NCBI GenBank assembly: GCA_937967615.1
Contig: CALCMJ010000023.1
Location: 1 to 46,919, forward strand
Length of the DNA: 46,919 nucleotides
Source: an uncultured Saprospiraceae bacterium
GTDB lineage: Bacteria > Bacteroidota > Bacteroidia > Chitinophagales > Saprospiraceae
Reading direction: 5' to 3'
The notes below the pieces were generated by a model, which saw only the letters and a program-made list of their open reading frames with translations, had not been told where the DNA came from and did not search any database. The position numbers and the translations under genes are program-made. This document shows positions 1 through 7,021 of this stretch, piece after piece (within the stretch, counting starts at the first letter, position 1; each line of letters opens with the position of its first letter).

Positions 1-292
1 ACTATAAAGGTATAACAATTGAATAGACATATCCATTCCATTTAGACTGTTAAGGCTTTTTTAATATATATGGAAAATGCTTATAAAGCTGCCCCTTCGC
101 TCCTTCTCCCACAAGGTATTGAGCTCTTCTCCCATCCTCCCCCAGGTTTTAAGGTATTCAAGCATTACGTGATCAAAGTCACAAAAGCTACTCAAGCACC
201 CCTGAATGAAAAAGCCAAATATAAATTCAGCTAATTACTTAAATTCCAAAAATTCTGGTTCAAATCCCCAGCACACGCCGCTCTTTCCAAGT
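1..292. other. Non-coding stretch at window start
   Basis: No convincing gene is seen here on either strand. The stretch is downstream of yqeY, whose stop lies at 392-394. The only open frame on the plus strand (from 206) runs into the 8-bp array and back through yqeY in antisense, so I treat it as chance. A short hairpin-like segment near 255-275 resembles a tRNA T-arm, but no other tRNA arm can be built around it. Confidence 0.6.
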
Positions 293-388
293 CCCTCAGT
301 CCCTCAATCCCTCAGTCACTCAGTCACTCAGTCACTCAATCACTCAATCACTCAATCGCACAATCGCACAATCGCACAATCGCACCGT
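293..388. repeat. 8-bp tandem array, 12 units, graded variants
   Basis: Twelve head-to-tail octamers run from 293 to 388 and stop three bases before the yqeY stop codon. The units change in blocks: CCCTCAGT or CCCTCAAT first, then CACTCAGT, then CACTCAAT, then CGCACAAT. The order of variants suggests stepwise expansion by slippage with mutation between rounds. Translated, such arrays give a meaningless Ser/Gln/His/Asn-rich string. Its position just 3' of a gene could affect the mRNA tail, but I see no T-run or strong hairpin in it. Confidence 0.9.
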
Positions 389-391
389 CCC

Positions 392-838
392 CTAAGACAA
401 CAACTTCTTTACCGTAGTAGATATTGTTTTCCCATCAGCCTTGCCCGCAAGCTTGGCAGAAGCAATGCCCATTACCTTTCCCATATCTTTCATAGACTCA
501 GCACCAGTCTGAGTAATGATCTCTTTCAATAAGGATTCTAACTCTTCAGTACCCATCTGCTCTGGTAGATAACGGCCTAAGATTTCTATTTCTTCCTTTT
601 CAATTATTGCTAGATCATCACGTCCTTGCGTATTAAAAATATCCAAGGAATCTTGTCTTTGCTTTATAAGTTTTTGTACGATTTTAATGCCAGCAGCATC
701 ATCTAACTCCTGACCACTGCCATCTGTTTTTGCAAGAAGAATTGCAGACTTGATTGCACGGATACCTCGCAATGCAACTTTGTCTTTTGCTTTCATTGCA
801 GTTTTAAGATCTGCATTTATTTTATCTTCTAGTTCCAT
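392..838 (-). CDS. GatB/YqeY domain-containing protein
   Basis: This is a 148-residue stand-alone YqeY protein, the usual length. The family shares the C-terminal helical domain of the GatB amidotransferase subunit and is thought to bind tRNA, but its exact role is unsettled. Family signs are the N-terminal Asp-Leu-Lys-Thr-Ala-Met-Lys stretch, the Ile-Lys-Gln-Arg-Gln-Asp-Ser segment near residues 57-63, and a C-terminal half rich in Gly, Lys and Met (Met-Lys-Asp-Met-Gly-Lys-Val-Met, about 116-123). Its ATG directly follows the rsmA stop with no gap, so the two are surely co-transcribed and probably translationally coupled. The 8-bp repeat array lies just past its stop. Confidence 0.9.
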   Translation of the reverse strand: MELEDKINADLKTAMKAKDKVALRGIRAIKSAILLAKTDGSGQELDDAAGIKIVQKLIKQRQDSLDIFNTQGRDDLAIIEKEEIEILGRYLPEQMGTEELESLLKEIITQTGAESMKDMGKVMGIASAKLAGKADGKTISTTVKKLLS

Positions 839-1603
839 CTAATCTGTATTTAAAATATTAGTTATAGTTACAAAATCCTGAACAGATAAATGTTCCGGTC
901 TCTTAGTAAATAGAGAATGATCAAAAATAGTTCTATCCTCAGAGAAAGATTTTAGGGAGTTGCTCAGTTTTTTTCTTCTCTGCCCAAAGCTGGTTTTGAC
1001 AACTCGCTTAAAGAATTTTTCATCGCAATCTAGTTTCCCTGTTTTATTTCTGCTCAGCATAATGACTGCAGAATTTACTTTTGGTTCTGGCTTAAACGAT
1101 TCTGGAGGCACTTCAAGTAAAAATTCACAATTATAAAATGCCTGGCAGAGCACGCTCAGGATTCCATACTTTCTACTGTCAGGGTTTGAAAGAATGCGTT
1201 CTGCGACTTCGTATTGGTACATACCCACCATCTGAGGTATGATGTCTCTTGCACTCAACATCCAGAAAAGAATTTGAGATGAAATATTATAAGGATAATT
1301 TCCGCAGAGGAAAAATGGTTTGCCCTCCATAGCTTCATGAGGATTTATATCAAGGACATCTGATTGGATAATTTCAACATTGAGATTTTGCTTTTGCAAA
1401 TGGTCTACCATATCCTCATCTACTTCTACACAGGTCACCTTTTGCCCTTTTCCTATCAAGCGCATGGTAAGTGCACCTTTACCAGGGCCTATCTCCAATA
1501 GTGGGAGATTGTCCACATTGGCAAGTGCAATTTGACTTGCAATTTCCTCAGTTATCCTATCGTCCTTGAGGAAATGTTGACCATATTTCTTTTTTGCTTT
1601 CAA
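839..1603 (-). CDS. rsmA: 16S rRNA dimethyladenosine transferase RsmA (KsgA)
   Basis: RsmA dimethylates the two adjacent adenines in the 3'-terminal helix of 16S rRNA, a late step in small-subunit assembly. The 254-residue protein has the N-terminal GQHFL motif (residues 8-12), the SAM-binding loop EIGPGKG (37-43) and the catalytic N-Y-P-Y motif (102-105), with the RNA-binding C-terminal domain behind. The family more often has N-L-P-Y; the Tyr variant is conservative. It heads the rsmA-yqeY transcript and is divergent from pdxA. Proximity of rsmA and pdxA is also seen in Proteobacteria. Confidence 0.96.
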   Translation of the reverse strand: MKAKKKYGQHFLKDDRITEEIASQIALANVDNLPLLEIGPGKGALTMRLIGKGQKVTCVEVDEDMVDHLQKQNLNVEIIQSDVLDINPHEAMEGKPFFLCGNYPYNISSQILFWMLSARDIIPQMVGMYQYEVAERILSNPDSRKYGILSVLCQAFYNCEFLLEVPPESFKPEPKVNSAVIMLSRNKTGKLDCDEKFFKRVVKTSFGQRRKKLSNSLKSFSEDRTIFDHSLFTKRPEHLSVQDFVTITNILNTD

Positions 1604-1655
1604 TTGACTACTTGATGAATGTTGCTAAGAAACTAAAAAACATCTAGGGATAGCT

Positions 1656-1663
1656 TATCTTCG
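1656..1663 (+). promoter_or_regulatory. Possible pdxA -7 promoter element
   Basis: TATCTTCG matches the Bacteroidota -7 consensus TAnnTTTG at seven of eight positions and sits 21 bases before the pdxA ATG at 1685. No good TTTG-type -33 box is seen at the expected distance, so the call is tentative. Confidence 0.4.
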
Positions 1664-1684
1664 TGCAAAAGTAAAGCAATTATC

Positions 1685-2743
1685 ATGGATAAGGTTAAAA
1701 TAGGGATTACTATAGGAGATATGAATGGCATCGGTCCAGAGGTGATTATCAAAGCACTTGCTGGAAATCCTGCGACAAAGCACTTTATTCCTATAATTTA
1801 TGGCTCTTCCAAGCTGATGGCCTATCACAAAAACATCGTGAAGAATATAGACTTTTCCTTTTCTTCAATTAGTGATGCCAAGAATGCCTATACAAGCAAA
1901 CCCAATGTACTTAACTGCTGGAATGAAGATGTAAATATTGAACTGGGAGCAATTACGGAACAAGGAGGGAAGTTTGCACACATCTCATTAGACAGAGCGA
2001 CAGAGGATGCTAAAAACGGTTTGATTGATGCAATCGTGACTGCACCTATCCATAAAAAAGCAATGCAATTAGCAGGGTTTCAATATCCTGGTCACACGGA
2101 ATTTTTGACAGATAAGTTGGGCGTAAAAAATTCTCTCATGATGATGGTATCTGATACCCTGAGAGTAGCACTGGTTACTAATCACGAACCTCTCTTTGAT
2201 CTTAAAGAAAAGATTACACTAGACAGAATTAAAAATAAACTCAAGATTTTAAATAAAACATTGCAGCGCGATTTTGGAATAGAGCGACCCACAATGGCAA
2301 TTTTAGGGATTAACCCACATGCGGGAGATAATGGAGCTATAGGAACAGAAGAAGAAACTTTAATAAGACCAGTTATCATTGAGGCAAAAAAGAATGGCAT
2401 TCTTGCTATGGGGCCATATCCAGCAGATGGATTTTTTGGATCATCAAATTTCAAAAAAGTAGATGGTATTCTTGCCATGTATCACGACCAGGGTTTGATT
2501 CCTTTTAAAACACTTTCATTTGGATCTGGAGTAAATTATACTGCAGGATTGCCAGTAATTCGCACAAGTCCTGATCATGGAACAGCGTATGATTTGGCAG
2601 GAACTAACTCTGCTGATCCCAGGTCAATGCGTTCTGCGATAAACTTGGCACTTGATCTGGTAAGAAATAAGAAAGTACATACTGAAATGCATGCAAATCC
2701 TCTGAAGAAGAGGGAGGAAAAGATTTTATCAGGACCTCAATAA
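1685..2743 (+). CDS. pdxA: 4-hydroxythreonine-4-phosphate dehydrogenase PdxA
   Basis: PdxA oxidises 4-phosphohydroxy-L-threonine with NAD+ in the DXP-dependent route to pyridoxal phosphate. The 352-residue protein carries the N-terminal GDMNGIGPE motif (11-19), the metal-ligand His in the PGHTEF segment (His137), and the C-terminal MYHDQGLIPFK and SPDHGTAYD segments with the other metal ligands and phosphate-binding residues. Length is close to the family norm (about 330-350). It is monocistronic by context: rsmA diverges upstream and a minus-strand terminator lies downstream. The ATG at 1685 fits the conserved N-terminus. Confidence 0.96.
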   Translation: MDKVKIGITIGDMNGIGPEVIIKALAGNPATKHFIPIIYGSSKLMAYHKNIVKNIDFSFSSISDAKNAYTSKPNVLNCWNEDVNIELGAITEQGGKFAHISLDRATEDAKNGLIDAIVTAPIHKKAMQLAGFQYPGHTEFLTDKLGVKNSLMMMVSDTLRVALVTNHEPLFDLKEKITLDRIKNKLKILNKTLQRDFGIERPTMAILGINPHAGDNGAIGTEEETLIRPVIIEAKKNGILAMGPYPADGFFGSSNFKKVDGILAMYHDQGLIPFKTLSFGSGVNYTAGLPVIRTSPDHGTAYDLAGTNSADPRSMRSAINLALDLVRNKKVHTEMHANPLKKREEKILSGPQ

Positions 2744-2892
2744 AAAAGGACCTAAGCTATCTGTCTCGAAGAAATAGGTTCAGAATTAGATTCCATCAAA
2801 TTCCTCAGATTGGTTTATCGTTCTCCAAAACAACTGACAGCCCAGGTCGGTTTATAACTCAAAGATATATATTCTTGACATATCATTATAAT

Positions 2893-2927
2893 AAAAAACA
2901 GGCAGAACAATCTTTATTGTTACCGCC
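2893..2927 (-). terminator. Intrinsic terminator of the glucosaminidase gene
   Basis: Read on the minus strand, GGC and TAACAAT pair across a four-base loop with ATTGTT and GCC, with a small internal loop, followed by TG and a run of six T. It lies about 30 bases past the stop at 2958, in the right orientation. Confidence 0.6.
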
Positions 2928-2957
2928 TATAAGCTATGGATAAATATGTCTTTGTTT

Positions 2958-3536
2958 TTAATAGTGTTCAGGCACTTGCACGAAAGGATTAGGACTCCAA
3001 TCATATTGGTGCAAGTTGTACTTTTCTATTTTATTCAATAATTTTTTTGTGTAACTCTTATCAGTGGCGTAACCACATTTTTTCAAGCCATAAGCCCATT
3101 CCTTATAATCAGTTTTTTCATTTTGAAAAAGAGAGGAATATCGCTTCGTGTGCTTCAGAAAGTTACTGTGGTCTACGAACGAATCAAATTCGTTGTTATA
3201 TGAACGAAAACAAGAATTAATGAGCGCTCCCTGATAGTAGTCATCGTCCTTGTGATAAAACTTTTGTCCTGTCCAGTACGTTTTGCACTTGATACCAAAA
3301 TGATTTCTAGCTTCGGTTGCAAGCCTACTTTTTCCATATTGGGATTCATGCATGCCTTGGGCAAGTTTTATACTTGCTGGAATTCCTGTTCTATGCATTT
3401 CAGCAATTGCAATGTCCTTATATGTATTAATATATTCCATCGCATCAAAATCTGTTTCTACAGAAAATGAGCTGTGGATTAAAAAACAAAGTACAGCTGT
3501 CAAGCTACACACAAATTGGGTTAACTTTCTACTCAT
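2958..3536 (-). CDS. Secreted glucosaminidase (mannosyl-glycoprotein endo-beta-N-acetylglucosaminidase family)
   Basis: A 192-residue exported peptidoglycan hydrolase of the GH73-like glucosaminidase family, which cuts the glycan between GlcNAc and MurNAc. Residues 1-25 form a signal peptide. The catalytic glutamate is Glu64 in AQGMHESQYGKS, followed by the typical NHFGIKCK segment (78-85) and a later FRSYNNEFDSFVDHS stretch. It lacks the C-terminal LysM repeats found in many relatives, so wall targeting must come from the catalytic domain or partners. Monocistronic, with its own terminator; prfA lies upstream on the same strand, 207 bases away. Confidence 0.88.
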   Translation of the reverse strand: MSRKLTQFVCSLTAVLCFLIHSSFSVETDFDAMEYINTYKDIAIAEMHRTGIPASIKLAQGMHESQYGKSRLATEARNHFGIKCKTYWTGQKFYHKDDDYYQGALINSCFRSYNNEFDSFVDHSNFLKHTKRYSSLFQNEKTDYKEWAYGLKKCGYATDKSYTKKLLNKIEKYNLHQYDWSPNPFVQVPEHY

Positions 3537-3743
3537 GGCTTTATCAGTTCAAGCCTACTAATCCAAAACTTATGCCAAATCAAAAGATCAAGTGCTAAAA
3601 TTGAGATAAGCTAAGTTTTATGGAGATAAATAGCCATAAACTGTATAAAATAGGCTTAAAATGCCCAAAACATGCGGGCTATCCTAAGGTGTATTAGCAA
3701 AACAGAAGAGTAAATTAAACCAGTTTGACTTTGTTGCTTAGGC

Positions 3744-4814
3744 TTAGAATGAATCAGAGGATTGCATTTTCTCAGCGTTTTCAGCAACCTGTAGCGCTTC
3801 AATAATGCCATTAATGTCCCCTTCAATTATCTTGTCAAGATTATATAAGGTCAGACCTATTCGGTGGTCGGTAACTCTATTTTGTGGAAAGTTATACGTA
3901 CGTATTTTATCTGACCTATCACCAGAACCCACTAGAGATTTCCTTCTCTCTTTTTGTTCTGCATATTGTTTTTCTTGTTGTGCCTCCCTGACTTTTACAT
4001 ACAAACGTGTCATCGCAATATCTCTATTTTTGTGTTGTGATCTACTGTCAGTACTTTCTGCTACTATCCCCGTTGGAAGGTGGGTAAAACGCACACCAGA
4101 TTCTGTTTTATTCACATGCTGTCCTCCTGCACCACTTGCTCTAAACGTGTCAGTTCTTAATTCATCTTTTCTAATGTTGATGTCTTCAACGTCATAAATT
4201 GGAATGGCAGCCACCGTGGCGGCAGATGTATGCACACGACCCTGTGACTCTGTTTTAGGAACCCTTTGTACACGATGTGCACCAGATTCAAATTTTAATT
4301 TCCCATACACATCGTTGCCAGTCACTTCTAGAACTATTTTATTGTAACCACCTACTGATCCCTCGTTAATGTCCACCGCTTCCACTTTCCAGTTTTGTGA
4401 GTCAAAATATTTAATGTACATCCTATAAAGATCTCCTGCAAAAATACTCGCCTCATCTCCTCCTGCACCAGAACGTATTTCAAAAATCACATCCTTACTG
4501 TCTTCAGGATCTTTTGGAATAATAAGAACTTTTATCTTGCTTTCTAATTCCTCCAGCGCAGGCACTAATGTTTCTAACTCTGCTTTAGCCATAGCTTTCA
4601 TCTCTGCATCTTCATCCTTTTGCATTTCTTTAGCATCCGCAATATTTCCTAAAATATTTTTGTATTCATGATATGCATCTACAACTGGCTGCAAACCTTT
4701 GTATTCTTTATTGACCTTTGTAAAGTTTTTCATATCAGATATTATAGTAGGATCTGCAAGCCTCTCTTCTAACTGTATGAATTTATTATATATAGCTTCT
4801 AGTTTGTCTAACAT
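3744..4814 (-). CDS. prfA: Peptide chain release factor 1
   Basis: RF1 reads UAA and UAG and triggers hydrolysis of peptidyl-tRNA. The 356-residue protein contains the catalytic GGQ at 230-232 in the conserved SGAGGQHVN segment, followed by a SQHKNRD segment as in bacterial RF1/RF2. The stop-recognition tripeptide is P-K-T (186-188) in RVPKTESQGR, where many bacteria have P-A-T; P-K-T fits the general RF1 PxT pattern and excludes RF2 (SPF). As the UAG reader, RF1 bears on the UAG-terminated WG gene elsewhere in this window. A near-perfect -7 promoter element lies 17 bases upstream of the ATG. Confidence 0.96.
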   Translation of the reverse strand: MLDKLEAIYNKFIQLEERLADPTIISDMKNFTKVNKEYKGLQPVVDAYHEYKNILGNIADAKEMQKDEDAEMKAMAKAELETLVPALEELESKIKVLIIPKDPEDSKDVIFEIRSGAGGDEASIFAGDLYRMYIKYFDSQNWKVEAVDINEGSVGGYNKIVLEVTGNDVYGKLKFESGAHRVQRVPKTESQGRVHTSAATVAAIPIYDVEDINIRKDELRTDTFRASGAGGQHVNKTESGVRFTHLPTGIVAESTDSRSQHKNRDIAMTRLYVKVREAQQEKQYAEQKERRKSLVGSGDRSDKIRTYNFPQNRVTDHRIGLTLYNLDKIIEGDINGIIEALQVAENAEKMQSSDSF

Positions 4815-4830
4815 TCTTTTTTACTTGCTG

Positions 4831-4838
4831 CAAAAATA
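4831..4838 (-). promoter_or_regulatory. Probable prfA -7 promoter element
   Basis: On the minus strand this reads TATTTTTG, an exact match to TAnnTTTG, ending 17 bases before the prfA ATG. The implied leader is only about ten bases. No clear -33 TTTG was found. Confidence 0.5.
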
Positions 4839-4845
4839 ACAGATT

Positions 4846-5012
4846 AATTATGAAGGAAGAATTAAGAAATAATAATTAAGGATGGGAATACCGGATTCTA
4901 GGCTTATTACGCACGATTATATAAAAAGAGGCTCCAAACGACTGAAAACTAACATTTCTTATCCCTCAATTGCATATAAACTTTCTTCCCTCAAAATTCT
5001 TCCTTCATAATT
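4846..5012. repeat. 18-bp perfect inverted repeat pair
   Basis: AATTATGAAGGAAGAATT at 4846-4863 is the exact reverse complement of 4995-5012, with 131 bases between. The arms do not extend further. No transposase or other gene lies between them, so this may be a pair of intergenic repeat copies in opposite orientation, or the ends of a very small non-autonomous element. Confidence 0.75.
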
Positions 5013-5040
5013 CTTCACTCATAATTTGTATTTCATAATT
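5006..5040. repeat. 14-base-period CATAATT repeat
   Basis: CATAATT recurs at 5006, 5020 and 5034, exactly 14 bases apart, with looser T/C-rich sequence between. The first copy overlaps the right arm of the 18-bp inverted repeat. Confidence 0.6.
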
Positions 5041-5043
5041 CAT

Positions 5044-5200
5044 TAGGGCGTGACCAGATCCTTCGCTATGCTCAGGACATAATTCAGTACAAGTCCTTCA
5101 TTATGGGTCGGGTCATCCAGGGGTTCCGTCCTTCGCTATGCTCAGGACAGCTGCGCTCCCTTACTCCCCCTCACGCGATAAACTTTGTATGACCCATAGG
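5044..5200. repeat. GC-richer interspersed-repeat-like block
   Basis: This block stands out from the A/T-rich surroundings. It holds two identical 21-base copies with core CTTCGCTATGCTCAGGAC (5059-5079 and 5129-5149), and an inverted pair TATGGGTC (5102-5109) / GACCCATA (5191-5198). From memory, similar strings with GGGCGTGACC and ATCCAGGGGTTCC recur between genes of many Bacteroidota, but I cannot confirm this here. Confidence 0.55.
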
Positions 5201-5330
5201 AGCGCAATTTTTATAGCTCCATAAACCAGCACGTAGTGCGAAAACCTTGTAAACAGAACCTAAGTAAAAGACACGCACACAACAGTTGAAACCCCCAACC
5301 CCCAATCCTTCCTTTTCGTATCTTGAGAAC

Positions 5331-6242
5331 ATGTTATCCAAGAAAATAAAACTCAGCAAGAATAGTCCAGAATTCTCTAGAATAGTCACCGGTGTTTGGA
5401 AATGGGGAAACTGGGGAGCTAAGCTGCAAATTGAAGAGATAAGTAAACTTATTGACTGTTCTGTAGAGCAAGGAATAAGCAGTTTTGACCATGCAGATAT
5501 TTATGGTGACTACATGGAAGAAGAACGTTTTGGTAAAGCACTAAAACAAAGCACAAGCTCTAGAGACAAAATAGAAATCATAACGAAGTGTGGAATAAAA
5601 CTTCCTAAACCTAATAGACCCGCAAACAAAATACACTGCTACGACACAAGTAAAAAACATATTCTTCTATCAGTAGAAAATTCGTTGAAGGCACTAGGGA
5701 CTGATTATCTAGATTTATTATTAATTCATAGACCTAGCCCATTGATGTCACCAGAAATTATCGCAGAAGCATTTGATGAATTAAAATCCGCAGGTAAGCT
5801 AAGAGCATTTGGAGTATCTAATTTTACACCAGATCAGTTTGAAACTCAAAACCAATTTTCAGAATTAGCGACGAATCAGATAGAACTTTCACTAGCGAAA
5901 CTGGATCCGTTTTTAGATGGAAGCATTTTACAATGCCAAAAACATGGGATACGCCCTATGGCTTGGTCCCCTTTAGGCAGCGGTCGTCTTATGAAAGAAG
6001 CGGAAACAGAGCAAGAAAAACGTATCGCAAAAATGGCGAAAGGCTTATGTGAAAAATACAATTGCGATAAAGCACAATTATTCTTGGCATTCTTACTGAA
6101 TCACCCTTCAGGTATTTTACCCATTCTAGGAACATCTAAAAAAGAACGTATAGTTGCAGCAAGCAAATCAGCAGAAATTATTCTAGAAAATGATGACTGG
6201 TTTAGCCTATGGCTTGCTTCTGCTGGCAAAGCACTGCCCTAA
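5331..6242 (+). CDS. Aldo/keto reductase
   Basis: A 303-residue cytosolic NADPH-dependent oxidoreductase of the aldo/keto reductase family (TIM barrel). With the start placed at the ATG at 5331, the catalytic tetrad is Asp53 (FDHADIYGD), Tyr58, Lys86 (ITKCG) and His135 (LLLIHRPSP). The C-terminal GTSKKERI segment binds the cofactor phosphate. It resembles the YdhF-type branch; the substrate is unknown. The frame is open to 5286, but the extra 15 residues are Pro/Ser-rich and not family-like. It converges on the next gene with only 16 bases between the stops. Confidence 0.9.
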   Translation: MLSKKIKLSKNSPEFSRIVTGVWKWGNWGAKLQIEEISKLIDCSVEQGISSFDHADIYGDYMEEERFGKALKQSTSSRDKIEIITKCGIKLPKPNRPANKIHCYDTSKKHILLSVENSLKALGTDYLDLLLIHRPSPLMSPEIIAEAFDELKSAGKLRAFGVSNFTPDQFETQNQFSELATNQIELSLAKLDPFLDGSILQCQKHGIRPMAWSPLGSGRLMKEAETEQEKRIAKMAKGLCEKYNCDKAQLFLAFLLNHPSGILPILGTSKKERIVAASKSAEIILENDDWFSLWLASAGKALP

Positions 6243-6258
6243 GCAGTCCTGGTTAACT

Positions 6259-6723
6259 CTAATTATTTATTTCTCGGATAACATCATTTACACGCTTTTG
6301 AAAAGGAATTAAATAGCTAGGAATATTCTCTGCAGTTTGATCAATTAACCAAAAATCGCGAACGTCTCCCTTTTTGTATTCAACATATAGACCTCCCCAA
6401 TCTCCTGCATCTGGCTGGCCTAAAGTTGTTTCACTTTCATTAAGCAAATTGTCTGGAAAAGTTTCCCACAATATTTCTGCAATTTCAAACTTCTCTTGGC
6501 TCAATGGAGTTTCAAAGGCACCATCATAGAAATTTGAGTTAGGGTAGAAATCATTTATATCTTCTGTGAGTTTTTCTGAATCAAGTTTAAAAACCTCTAT
6601 ACAAGCTTCACCAAAACACTCTCCATAAAAGTGACCAAAGATTATATAATCCCCATTACCCTGCGGTTCTTTACTGCAAGAGATGGCACATATAACTAAG
6701 CTAAAAAGGAATATTTTTTTCAT
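6259..6723 (-). CDS. Hypothetical lipoprotein
   Basis: A 154-residue protein with a short signal peptide and a lipobox ending at Cys16, so it is probably a lipid-anchored envelope protein. After the anchor come two cysteines in a GECFGEAC segment (about 34-41), which could form a disulfide. The rest is acidic with a Gly-rich GQPDAGDWGG segment. Related small lipoproteins occur in Bacteroidota, but I know no function. It is a single-gene unit converging on the aldo/keto reductase. Confidence 0.75.
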   Translation of the reverse strand: MKKIFLFSLVICAISCSKEPQGNGDYIIFGHFYGECFGEACIEVFKLDSEKLTEDINDFYPNSNFYDGAFETPLSQEKFEIAEILWETFPDNLLNESETTLGQPDAGDWGGLYVEYKKGDVRDFWLIDQTAENIPSYLIPFQKRVNDVIREINN

Positions 6724-6838
6724 TATAAAAGGTTTATACTCTCCTATACCCGTGGGTTCTTTGTATTGTTGCCTAGGTTTAGAGAAAAGTTTAAACCTTA
6801 ATAAAATAAAGGCTGTCTATTGTTTAATTTAATAAACA

Positions 6839-6867
6839 TTTGGAGCAAATTTAAACTCTTATATTTG
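6839..6867 (+). promoter_or_regulatory. Promoter of the 46-codon gene (TTTG / TATATTTG)
   Basis: TTTG at 6839-6842 and TATATTTG at 6860-6867 match the Bacteroidota -33 and -7 elements with 17 bases between, slightly shorter than the usual 19-21. The -7 element ends only four bases before the ATG at 6872, so the transcript would have almost no leader. Confidence 0.55.
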
Positions 6868-6871
6868 TAGT

Positions 6872-7012
6872 ATGATTTTCAAATACGCATTTATAGCATT
6901 CCTAGGTGTTGTCTTATATAGACTGGTACTCCCAAAAAAGAAGATCGATGTATCTAGCTCTGACAGAAAAACTGAAGAGGAATTTACAGACTACGAAGAG
7001 ATTGAAGAATGA
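6872..7012 (+). CDS. 46-residue membrane protein, DUF4834-like
   Basis: ATG at 6872 opens 46 codons ending in TGA at 7010-7012. Residues 3-21 form one hydrophobic helix (FKYAFIAFLGVVLYRLVLP), followed by a basic KKK patch and an acidic tail ending F-T-D-Y-E-E-I-E-E. The Bacteroidota DUF4834 family has an N-terminal helix and a similar final D-Y/F-E-E-I motif and, from memory, is often encoded near rpoN, so I propose a shortened member. It has its own promoter and ends ten bases from the convergent rpoN stop. Function unknown. Confidence 0.65.
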   Translation: MIFKYAFIAFLGVVLYRLVLPKKKIDVSSSDRKTEEEFTDYEEIEE

Positions 7013-7021
7013 TATTTATCT

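Larger units (their letters stand above)
4815..5330. other. Non-coding repeat island between prfA and aldo/keto reductase
   Basis: About 500 bases without a credible gene. It contains, in order, the prfA promoter, the left arm of an 18-bp inverted repeat, an A/T-rich stretch with a 14-base periodicity, and a more GC-rich block with two copies of a 21-base direct repeat. These parts are listed separately. The open frame starting at 5286 that runs into the aldo/keto reductase begins in this region, but I place the gene start later. Confidence 0.7.

Noticed and set aside
250-285. tRNA T-arm-like GGTTCAAATCC
   Set aside because: The five-pair T-stem does not form and no D-arm, anticodon arm or acceptor can be built around it.
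206-532. Plus-strand open frame with a Ser/Gln/His-rich translation
   Set aside because: It is the in-frame reading of the 8-bp tandem array plus the antisense of yqeY; 8-bp periodicity explains the open frame and the composition.
2634-2655. TTGGCAC resembling a sigma-54 -24 element
   Set aside because: It lies inside the pdxA coding region and has no matching TTGCA -12 element at the required spacing.
5286-5330. Upstream 15-codon extension of the aldo/keto reductase
   Set aside because: The extra residues are Pro/Ser-rich and lie in repeat-bearing non-coding DNA; the family N-terminus begins at the ATG at 5331.
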